Made by a program: the position numbers and the translations under genes. Positions 1 to 5,629 of a stretch of 5,629 bases of DNA are shown piece by piece. The notes under the pieces are model-generated. The model was not told the origin of the DNA. It made no database searches and saw only the letters and a program-made list of their open reading frames with translations. Numbering within the stretch: the stretch's first letter is position 1; every line of letters starts with the position of its first letter. Where the stretch lies: assembly GCA_015661935.1 (NCBI GenBank), contig DQVD01000180.1:1-5629 (forward strand), in the 5' to 3' direction. This DNA is from Desulfocapsa sulfexigens (GTDB taxonomy: Bacteria > Desulfobacterota > Desulfobulbia > Desulfobulbales > Desulfocapsaceae).

Positions 1-439
1 CCCAATTCCCGTCCGATACTGCATCCGGATCAGATGCACGTAATTGTAAGCGCTCCTTCACTACTTTTTCCGAGCAGAAACAATACACAAATACAATACG
101 AACCTGATTTGCAAAATGTTCACGTAACAGCTCCCGTTCACTCCTTGCCTGATAGGATCCATCAAGCACTACACAGGCCTGTTTGTCCGCTTGAAAATGA
201 AGGTCTGCACGATCAATTAACGCATCATAGGTTCGCCTGCTGAACTCTGGCGTATATATACCCTGATCCACCCCTTCCTGTTGATCAGTCTCGGGAGTAA
301 TTCCTGCCAGTTCCTTACGAACTCTATCTGAATTATAATAGGGCAGATCATAGTGACTCGCCCAGGCAGATGCAAGATAGCTTTTACCTGTAGCTATCAT
401 CCCAAAAAACACCACAAGAAGATTTTCAGGCCGCTGCAT
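1..439 (-). CDS. P-loop kinase, COG0645/AAA_33 type (C-terminus cut by window edge)
   Basis: Partial gene read from 439 toward base 1; 146 codons are visible with no stop. The protein is a predicted ATP-binding small-molecule kinase, probably cytoplasmic. A Walker A loop, GMIATGKS, lies at residues 13-20 right after a hydrophobic beta strand (LLVVFF). It is followed by NSDRVRKELAG (36-46), IYTPEFSRRTYDAL (61-74) and VVLDGSY (90-96), a second strand with an acidic residue. Next come the strand VRIVFVYC (113-120) and an arginine-containing segment KERLQLR (128-134), which may be the lid. This order is typical of the COG0645 family, which is often fused behind a COG2187 APH-like domain. Here it is a separate gene whose ATG lies inside the end of the upstream APH-like gene (14-base overlap). 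No good Shine-Dalgarno sequence precedes it, so translation is probably coupled. The true substrate is unknown. Family is assigned with good confidence; function is not. Confidence 0.85.
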   Translation of the reverse strand, partial: MQRPENLLVVFFGMIATGKSYLASAWASHYDLPYYNSDRVRKELAGITPETDQQEGVDQGIYTPEFSRRTYDALIDRADLHFQADKQACVVLDGSYQARSERELLREHFANQVRIVFVYCFCSEKVVKERLQLRASDPDAVSDGNW

Positions 440-1442
440 ATTGTTCAGCCAGAAGAAAATGCTTTTTCGCCTGTTCTATGCAAGCAGCAGTGGTTTTTTC
501 ATCCACGGCAGGATCACTGGCTGTAAACAGAGCAATTTTAGCTCGCACATACGTTCTATAGCACTTATAAAAATTCAGCATATCCATAAGTTGAGGATCT
601 TTGGATTTTGCAGCAAATTGTTCTATAAAATAATTTGAAAGCTCACTCTCCCCGTGAAAGTCAAGATCCATGGCCAGAAAAGCAACATCCGCTGCCACAT
701 CTGTATAACGAAAACGCTCATTGAATTCAATACAGTCAAAAATACAGGTCGGATCTGATAGACAAATATTGGCCGAATGCATGTCACCATGGCAATCCCT
801 GATTTTCCCCGCATCGATTCGTGCCTGGAAGCGATCTTCATGACTTAAAAATTCTTTTGAATAACTCACAATGGCGTCAAACTGCGCCTTGGTAACAGCT
901 CCCTGATCCACAAAGTTCTCAGTCTGTTCAAAATTTTCCAGAACATTTACAGCAACCGATGTTGCCTTGCCAAATTCTTTTATCTCACCATCTTCAGCTG
1001 CTGCCTCATAGAAAGGTACCAACTGATCAATAATGGTATCAAGATGAGTTTTGGTAAGTTCACCTCTTGCCATCACTCGTCCCATCATCTGCTCTTCGGG
1101 CATTCGTGCCATTTTGATTCCATACTCCACGACCTCACCACTGCCATTCAGGCAAAAGCTTTCTCCATCTTTATTAATGGTGACCAGTTCTTCATACAGA
1201 TCAGGACACAGCCTGCGGTTTAACTGCAGCTCCTGTTCGCAATAATATTTTCGTTTTTCAAGAGTGGAAAAATTTAAGAATCCGAAATCAACGGGCTTTT
1301 TCCATTTATACACAGACTCTCCAGCCAAAAGGACAAAAGAAATATGGGTCTGCACCAGCAGGATATCAGCGGATGCGTGCGGGTAGCTGCTTTCCTGCTG
1401 CAGATATTGTATATAGGACGGAATCGTTATATCGCTCACCAT
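426..1442 (-). CDS. APH-fold phosphotransferase-like protein, COG2187 type
   Basis: 338-residue protein of the aminoglycoside-phosphotransferase/choline-kinase fold, without signal peptide or membrane segment, so cytoplasmic. The N-terminal region has VYKWKKPVDFGFLNFSTLEK (residues 44-63), a lysine-rich family signature that probably includes the ATP-binding lysine, followed by LNRRLCPDLY (74-83). The catalytic loop is CHGDMHSAN (217-225), with D220 the expected base and N225 the metal ligand. It is followed by IFDCIEFN (234-241), where D236 fills the DFG-like role. Near the C-terminus FYKCYRTYVRAKIALF (291-306) is also characteristic. The family is often annotated as bifunctional aminoglycoside phosphotransferase/ATP-binding protein of about 500 residues. 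Here the second half is encoded by the overlapping downstream gene. Resemblance to resistance enzymes is only at fold level, and antibiotic resistance should not be assumed. The start at 1442 is supported by an AAGGAG five bases upstream. Confidence 0.88.
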   Translation of the reverse strand: MVSDITIPSYIQYLQQESSYPHASADILLVQTHISFVLLAGESVYKWKKPVDFGFLNFSTLEKRKYYCEQELQLNRRLCPDLYEELVTINKDGESFCLNGSGEVVEYGIKMARMPEEQMMGRVMARGELTKTHLDTIIDQLVPFYEAAAEDGEIKEFGKATSVAVNVLENFEQTENFVDQGAVTKAQFDAIVSYSKEFLSHEDRFQARIDAGKIRDCHGDMHSANICLSDPTCIFDCIEFNERFRYTDVAADVAFLAMDLDFHGESELSNYFIEQFAAKSKDPQLMDMLNFYKCYRTYVRAKIALFTASDPAVDEKTTAACIEQAKKHFLLAEQYAAA

Positions 1443-1447
1443 ACAAA

Positions 1448-1453
1448 CTCCTT
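1448..1453 (-). promoter_or_regulatory. Shine-Dalgarno site of the APH-like gene
   Basis: AAGGAG on the minus strand, five bases before the ATG at 1442. It is the strongest ribosome binding site in the window and fixes the start of the APH-like gene. I could not pick a convincing -35/-10 pair behind it in the 111-base divergent spacer. Confidence 0.75.
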
Positions 1454-1458
1454 AAAAT

Positions 1459-1471
1459 TTGAATTATTCAA
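1459..1471. repeat. 13-base palindrome in the divergent spacer
   Basis: TTGAATTATTCAA is a perfect inverted repeat, with 6-base arms around a central T. It sits just upstream of the AAGGAG site of the minus-strand gene and about 80 bases from the larB start. Its place between divergent genes would suit a repressor operator. However, it is AT-rich and short enough to arise by chance, and no second copy was noticed in the spacer. Confidence 0.25.
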
Positions 1472-1553
1472 GTACAAACTTTACCTTAATTTAGCATCGT
1501 GATACCTTAAACTTTTCATCTTCAACTTTCCACTCTAAAGTATACAGAGCCAT

Positions 1554-2345
1554 ATGAATCAAGACAGCATACAACAACTCCTCACAGGAGTGCAGCAGGG
1601 AGATTGCTCAATTGAACAGGCACTACACAAGCTTCGCCACATGCCAGGACAATTTATCAAGGATGCATGCATAGACCACCACCGAAGCATTAGAACCGGC
1701 ATCCCAGAAGTAATCTACGGAGAATCAAAAAGCAGTGAGCAGATAATTGCCATTGCAAAAACAATTCTGGAACAGCAATCTCTGTTTCTTGCCACCCGTG
1801 TTGATATTGAAAAAGCAAATTTAATCAAAGAAACCCTTCCGGAAATCACTTATCATAAACAGGCAAAAATGCTCACCTGTAACCTGGAGAAACCAGATAC
1901 CACTCGTGTACGTGGAAATATTGTCATTCTCTGTGCCGGAACCTCGGACATTCCTGTGGCGGAAGAGGCAAGGATAACAGCCAAAGCTTTAGGCAATCCA
2001 GTTACAAGCCATTATGATGCCGGTGTTGCAGGACTTCATCGCCTGTTTGCCCAGCAGGAAGTCATTACTGCAGCCTCTGTTATTATTGTAGTGGCCGGGA
2101 TGGAAGGTGCCCTGCCAAGTGTGGTGAGCGGAATGTGTAGTTGCCCTGTTGTGGCGGTACCGACATCAATTGGATATGGAACAAGTTTCGGTGGAATTAC
2201 GGCTCTTCTGGGGATGCTCAACAGTTGTGCACCGGGCCTTGCTGTGGTGAATATTGACAACGGTTTTGGGGCTGCCTGCCACGCGTCGGCAATTAACAGA
2301 AAAAATGGATTTGAAACCTTGCAAGATTCAGGCAGTACAGTATAA
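1554..2345 (+). CDS. larB: LarB, nickel-pincer cofactor biosynthesis carboxylase/hydrolase
   Basis: 263 residues, close to the usual LarB length of about 250. LarB carboxylates the pyridinium ring of nicotinic acid adenine dinucleotide at C5 and hydrolyses the phosphoanhydride to release AMP. This is the first step toward the nickel-pincer nucleotide used by LarA-type racemases. LarE (sulfur insertion) and LarC (nickel insertion) act later; neither is in the window. The N-terminal part has the family motif HRSIRTGIPEVIYGESK (residues 43-59). The C-terminal part is a PurE-like (AIR carboxylase) domain with CAGTSDIPVAEEA (127-139), DAGVAGLHRL (155-164), VVAGMEGALPSVVSG (179-193), VAVPTSIGYGTSFGG (200-214) and NIDNGFGA (233-240). 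C225 in MLNSC corresponds by context to the catalytic cysteine (Cys221 in the Lactobacillus plantarum enzyme, from memory) that forms an adduct with the pyridine ring. C195 and C197, in MCSCP, look like extra cysteines. The ribosome binding site is weak. It is probably transcribed alone, divergently from the kinase pair. Confidence 0.95.
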   Translation: MNQDSIQQLLTGVQQGDCSIEQALHKLRHMPGQFIKDACIDHHRSIRTGIPEVIYGESKSSEQIIAIAKTILEQQSLFLATRVDIEKANLIKETLPEITYHKQAKMLTCNLEKPDTTRVRGNIVILCAGTSDIPVAEEARITAKALGNPVTSHYDAGVAGLHRLFAQQEVITAASVIIVVAGMEGALPSVVSGMCSCPVVAVPTSIGYGTSFGGITALLGMLNSCAPGLAVVNIDNGFGAACHASAINRKNGFETLQDSGSTV

Positions 2346-2389
2346 TCATCCAGCTTTGTCCTATTAAATTATTCACTAACCCGACTAAA

Positions 2390-2418
2390 TTGGAAAACTT
2401 TTATTTATGCGGGATAAG
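2390..2418 (+). promoter_or_regulatory. Weak candidate promoter for secDF
   Basis: TTGGAA at 2390-2395, a 17-base spacer and GATAAG at 2413-2418 match a sigma-70 type -35/-10 pair at four of six positions each. This would start transcription near 2425 and give secDF a leader of about 90 bases. The surroundings are AT-rich, so chance matches are easy. Read-through from larB remains possible. Confidence 0.3.
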
Positions 2419-2448
2419 TGCCTTATCAAAATCTTTTCTTTGAAAAGA
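2413..2448 (+). terminator. Two tandem small hairpins between larB and secDF, possible weak terminator
   Basis: The first inverted repeat is GATAAG-TGC-CTTATC (2413-2427). The second is TCTTTTC-TTT-GAAAAGA (2432-2448), four bases later. Both arms match perfectly in each. The first stem is only six pairs and is followed by a T-rich stretch (TCTTTTCTTT), so it could act as a weak intrinsic terminator for larB, whose stop lies 67 bases upstream. The stem is poor in G and C and the T tract is interrupted, so this is not a classic terminator. An alternative is RNA structure in the secDF leader. The inverted repeats are certain; their role is not. Confidence 0.3.
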
Positions 2449-2505
2449 CAAGACAACATTCTGTAAGGAATGGGGACGAAATTCAACCAGTCATATTTTT
2501 ATTCC

Positions 2506-2510
2506 AGGAA
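2506..2510 (+). promoter_or_regulatory. Shine-Dalgarno site of secDF
   Basis: AGGAA five bases before the ATG at 2516. Upstream in the secDF frame there is no ATG, GTG or TTG before the in-frame TGA at 2441, so 2516 is the furthest upstream start available and this site serves it. Confidence 0.7.
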
Positions 2511-2515
2511 CCAGA

Positions 2516-5092
2516 ATGAACACATCACTGAAACTCAAAATTTCTGCGCTCATTTTTCTCATTGCGCTCTCTGTCGTTACCATTATTCCTTCTTTTTACA
2601 GCTCCACTCCGGACTGGTGGGAAAAATATATGGCCCCGGAAGGATTGCGGCTTGGCCTCGATCTCCAGGGTGGTATGCATCTCGTTCTCAAGGTTAATCT
2701 GGATAAGGCTGAGGAAGATTCCCTTGATCTTGCCGCCAATGAATTAAAAGACCTTTTGGAAGAACAGGGAATAAGCGCTGTTCGGACAAAATCAGAGCCA
2801 GGTGTTGTTCTTTTTACTTTGCCAAACTCCGGTGCTGTGGATACTGTTAACCGGTTGGGAAAAGACAGCTTTCCCGAGATTAACATCAATGTGGATGCCA
2901 AAGAAGGTTCTTTCCCCAAAATTACAGTAACGCTCAAACAATCTGAAATTGATTTTATTCGTACCCATGCTGTTGAACAATCTCTTGAAATTATCAGAAA
3001 CAGAATTGATCAGTTTGGTGTCGCGGAACCGGTGATCATTCGGCAGGGAGAAGCTGAAATTGTTGTTCAGCTCCCCGGTGTAAAAGACCCCAAACGCGCG
3101 CTAAAACTCCTTGGGGATACCGCCCAACTTGAATTCAAAAAAGTGGCCGATACAGCAGGAATTAATATTAGTCTTCTTGCAGAGGAATCACGTGCAGCAG
3201 GACAGTGGGATGGTACCTGGGCAAACCATGCCGAACTGGCTAAACTAAACAAAGCCTTACAAAACAGGCTTCCCGAAAACACCAGAATCTACATAGAAAA
3301 AGACACCGACAGCACAACCGGCAAAGAGATTATCCGGCCCATACTTCTTGACGAACAGATTCTGATGACAGGGGAGATGGTTAAGAATGCTCAGGTACGC
3401 ATATCCAACCAGTTTAACGAGCCCTACGTTTCCATTGATTTCACCTCAAAAGGCGGTAGAGTCTTTGCCAAGCTCACCGAAGCAAATGTGGGTAACCGAA
3501 TGGCCATTGTGCTTGATGATGTGGTTCGTTCCGCCCCGGTAATCAGAGAAAAAATCCTTGGCGGATCTGCCCAAATCAGTGGAAGTTTCACTCATGAAGA
3601 AGCAGCGGATCTTGCAATTGTTCTTCGTGTTGGAGCACTTCCGGCACCTGTTGATATTATTCAGAATATGACAGTAGGAGCCAGTCTTGGCCAGGATTCC
3701 ATTAACAAAGGAATGACTTCCGGGCTTTTTGGAGCCTTGATTGTTCTTTGCTTTATGGCAATCTATTACAGGCTTTCAGGTATCATTGCAAACATTGCTC
3801 TTATTCTTAATATTCTCTTTCTTTTCACAGGGCTGGCCATACTAAATGCGACACTAACCCTTCCGGGTATTGCCGGTATCATTCTTTCCATCGGAATGGC
3901 GGTGGATGCCAATGTTCTCATCTTTGAACGAATGCGTGAAGAGTACAGTCTGGGGAAATCCGTTAAATCCTGTGTGGATGGTGGTTTTGGCAAAGCCTTC
4001 TGGACCATTGTCGATTCCCAGGTAACTACCCTCATCACCGCCATGGCCCTGTTCATGTTTGGAACCGGCCCCATTAAAGGGTTTGCGATCACCCTGTCAC
4101 TTGGTATTGTTTTCAACCTTTTCACCGCCCTTTTCTGTTCACGTTTAGCATTTGATACTCTTTACTCGTTCCGCTCTTTGAAAAAGCTTACCTTTATGCA
4201 GTTTGTAAAGAAACCAAATCTGGACTTTATGCGGATACGAAACATTACATTTGCACTTTCCGGAATCCTTGTGGCCATTGGCTTATTTGCTTTTCTTCAG
4301 ATATCACAAGGGAAAGCCAATATGGGTGTTGATTTCTCTGGTGGTTCCCTGCTTCAGTACAAAGCAACGACAGATTTCACAATGGATGAGATACGAACAG
4401 TTTTTGGAGCCAATGATCTCAAACATGCCAACCTTCAGGAAGTTGAAGGTGAGCATCGCCTGATCGTTAAAATCAAGAAATCTGAAGAAGTTGTGAGTGA
4501 CCTGAGCGAACAGATCACCACACTTCTTGAAACCAATATGCCGGAAAAAGGTTTTGTCCTTGAAAGCCAATCTGAAATTGGCTCTTCAGTAAGTGCAGTA
4601 TTACGAAATAAGGCCATTCAGGCTATCTTCATTTCCCTGCTTGGGGTCATCATCTATCTGGCCATGCGCTTTGATATTCGTTTTGGACTTGCCGCTGCCG
4701 TTGCCACCTTCCACGATGTTATTGTGGTTCTTGGTATCTGCTGGCTCTTAAATGTTGAGATCACCCTGTTGCTGGTAACAGCCCTTCTTACACTAGCGGG
4801 GTACTCACTGAATGACTCGGTTGTTATATTTGACCGTATTCGTGAAAATATGCATAAATCAGAAGGTGAATCAATATTACTGCAGATTAACAAAAGTATT
4901 AATGAAGTTATGAGTCGTACATTTGTCACATCACTGACCACTGGCATGGTGCTCCTAGCCCTCTTCTTCTTTGGAGGATCTGTAATCCATGATTTCTCTC
5001 TGGCACTGCTCCTCGGTGTGTTAGTGGGTACCTATTCATCAATATTTATTGCCAGCCCGGTGCTCAGCCTGTGGCCTGAAAAAAAGAATTAG
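2516..5092 (+). CDS. secDF: SecDF, fused protein-export membrane protein
   Basis: 858-residue inner-membrane protein joining SecD and SecF, which use the proton gradient to pull secreted proteins out of the SecYEG channel. In the SecD half, TM1 is at about residues 8-27, followed by GLRLGLDLQGGMHL (43-56) and a large periplasmic P1 domain to about 375. TM2-TM6 lie at about 398-545, with GMAVDANVLIFERMREE (460-476). A short cytoplasmic linker (about 550-572) leads to the SecF half. There TM7 is at about 576-595, GVDFSGG at 604-610, the smaller periplasmic domain runs to about 695, and TM8-TM12 at about 700-848 include GYSLNDSVVIFDRIREN (762-778). D464 (TM4), D767 (TM10) and R801 (TM11) match the proton-relay residues D340, D637 and R671 of Thermus SecDF; the D767-R801 spacing of 34 is identical. 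Fused SecDF is common in several phyla. No yajC lies directly upstream; larB does. A cysteine-cluster gene follows after four bases. Confidence 0.97.
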   Translation: MNTSLKLKISALIFLIALSVVTIIPSFYSSTPDWWEKYMAPEGLRLGLDLQGGMHLVLKVNLDKAEEDSLDLAANELKDLLEEQGISAVRTKSEPGVVLFTLPNSGAVDTVNRLGKDSFPEININVDAKEGSFPKITVTLKQSEIDFIRTHAVEQSLEIIRNRIDQFGVAEPVIIRQGEAEIVVQLPGVKDPKRALKLLGDTAQLEFKKVADTAGINISLLAEESRAAGQWDGTWANHAELAKLNKALQNRLPENTRIYIEKDTDSTTGKEIIRPILLDEQILMTGEMVKNAQVRISNQFNEPYVSIDFTSKGGRVFAKLTEANVGNRMAIVLDDVVRSAPVIREKILGGSAQISGSFTHEEAADLAIVLRVGALPAPVDIIQNMTVGASLGQDSINKGMTSGLFGALIVLCFMAIYYRLSGIIANIALILNILFLFTGLAILNATLTLPGIAGIILSIGMAVDANVLIFERMREEYSLGKSVKSCVDGGFGKAFWTIVDSQVTTLITAMALFMFGTGPIKGFAITLSLGIVFNLFTALFCSRLAFDTLYSFRSLKKLTFMQFVKKPNLDFMRIRNITFALSGILVAIGLFAFLQISQGKANMGVDFSGGSLLQYKATTDFTMDEIRTVFGANDLKHANLQEVEGEHRLIVKIKKSEEVVSDLSEQITTLLETNMPEKGFVLESQSEIGSSVSAVLRNKAIQAIFISLLGVIIYLAMRFDIRFGLAAAVATFHDVIVVLGICWLLNVEITLLLVTALLTLAGYSLNDSVVIFDRIRENMHKSEGESILLQINKSINEVMSRTFVTSLTTGMVLLALFFFGGSVIHDFSLALLLGVLVGTYSSIFIASPVLSLWPEKKN

Positions 5093-5096
5093 AAAA

Positions 5097-5629
5097 ATGG
5101 AACAGCTGCAACTACCCGAGAATGTTAATCGGATAGAGAATGATGAAGTTTTTCGTTTTTCCTGTCATCCCGGAGTGGATTGCTTCACCGACTGCTGCAG
5201 ACAGCTTGAGCTAGCACTCACTCCATATGATGTTCTGCGCCTGAAACAGGAAACGAAGCTCGACTCCAGCAGCTTTCTTGAGCGCTATGTAATTCAGGAA
5301 CAGGAAGCAGAAGATATCTTTCCACGTTTTTACCTCACCATGGTAGATGATGGGCAAGCATCCTGCGTATTTGTCGCAGAAACAGGCTGCACAGTCTATC
5401 CAGGACGCCCAGGAGCATGCAGAGCCTACCCCATGGGCAGGGCAGCCATGCGCAAAGATAATAATACGATTGAGGAATTCTTTGTCCTCCTGAAAGAATC
5501 TCACTGTAATGGATTTCAGGAACAGGAAGAGCAGACGACAAAACGTTACAGTGAAGGACAGGGGCTACAGAAATACAACAACGTCAACGATAAAGTTGCC
5601 GCCCTGCTACAGCATGAAATGATCCGCCA
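5097..5629 (+). CDS. YkgJ-family cysteine-cluster protein (C-terminus cut by window edge)
   Basis: Partial gene: 177 codons and two bases are visible with no stop. It belongs to the YkgJ/CxxCxxCC family (PF03692), thought to bind zinc or iron; the biochemical role is unknown. Residues 21-35 read FSCHPGVDCFTDCCR, giving C23, C29, C33 and C34. The family segment LTPYDVLRLK follows (41-50), then SSSFLERY (57-64). A second cysteine group is C90 (ASCVFV) and C98/C108 in GCTVYPGRPGACRAYPMGR (97-115), with C137 in SHCNGF. All are expected ligands or near-ligands. No signal peptide or membrane segment is visible, so it is probably cytoplasmic. The ATG lies four bases after the secDF stop and has only a poor purine-rich AGAAAA before it, which suggests translation coupled to secDF. 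The last visible residues (about 140-177) are polar and lack clear motifs. Confidence 0.88.
   Translation, partial: MEQLQLPENVNRIENDEVFRFSCHPGVDCFTDCCRQLELALTPYDVLRLKQETKLDSSSFLERYVIQEQEAEDIFPRFYLTMVDDGQASCVFVAETGCTVYPGRPGACRAYPMGRAAMRKDNNTIEEFFVLLKESHCNGFQEQEEQTTKRYSEGQGLQKYNNVNDKVAALLQHEMIR

Noticed and set aside
34..243. 69-codon plus-strand frame at the left edge
   Set aside because: It lies opposite the P-loop kinase gene, whose minus-strand frame shows a clear run of family motifs. The plus-strand peptide shows none.
426..1442. Reading the APH-like gene as an aminoglycoside resistance determinant
   Set aside because: The motifs match the COG2187 branch, which shares only the fold with resistance enzymes. 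The context is housekeeping, with no mobile element or other resistance gene.
1480..1553. Candidate -35/-10 elements for larB, including TATACA at 1541
   Set aside because: TATACA lies too close to the larB ATG and has no partner at 16-18 bases. Other matches in this AT-rich spacer are no better than chance.
2470..2697. 75-codon plus-strand frame starting just before secDF and running into it in another frame
   Set aside because: Its AAGGA touches the ATG with no spacing, most of it overlaps the well-supported secDF frame, and the peptide has no recognisable domain. It is a shadow of secDF.
3766..4125. 119-codon minus-strand frame within secDF
   Set aside because: It is antisense to the conserved SecD membrane region. 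It is rich in Arg, Met and Pro with no domain pattern, as expected of a shadow frame.
5211..5504. 97-codon minus-strand frame with several cysteines
   Set aside because: It is antisense to the YkgJ-family gene, whose plus-strand frame has the ordered CxxCC, LTPYDVLRLK and RPGACRAYP motifs. The cysteines are a by-product of the opposite strand.

Overview
The window holds five protein-coding genes, two of them cut by the window edges. I see no rRNA, tRNA, CRISPR array, insertion sequence or prophage. Base composition is moderate and even throughout, with no obvious sign of recent transfer. The gene content fits an anaerobic Gram-negative bacterium. A fused SecD-SecF protein, a YkgJ-type cysteine-cluster protein and the nickel-pincer cofactor gene larB together suggest Desulfobacterota (former Deltaproteobacteria, perhaps near Desulfobulbales). 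This placement is an inference from protein style, not a search result.

Left part, minus strand (1-1442). A two-gene unit is read right to left. The first gene encodes a 338-residue protein of the aminoglycoside-phosphotransferase (APH) fold, COG2187 type. The second encodes a P-loop kinase of COG0645/AAA_33 type that leaves the window at base 1. The two overlap by 14 bases. In many bacteria they are one fused protein, so they probably work together as an uncharacterised small-molecule kinase pair.

Middle (1443-2515). A 111-base divergent spacer separates the kinase unit from larB (plus strand, 1554-2345). LarB is the carboxylase/hydrolase that starts nickel-pincer nucleotide cofactor synthesis. 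It is followed by a 170-base gap with two small adjacent hairpins, a weak promoter candidate and the ribosome binding site of the next gene.

Right part, plus strand (2516-5629). A single 858-codon secDF gene encodes the proton-driven accessory motor of the Sec translocon, with all key charged membrane residues in place. Four bases after its stop begins a YkgJ-family cysteine-cluster gene that runs off the right edge, so the two are probably one translationally coupled operon.

Nothing here is clearly a new system. The parts most worth a second look are the unfused APH/kinase pair of unknown substrate, the structured region just before secDF, and the tight coupling of a metal-binding YkgJ protein to secDF.
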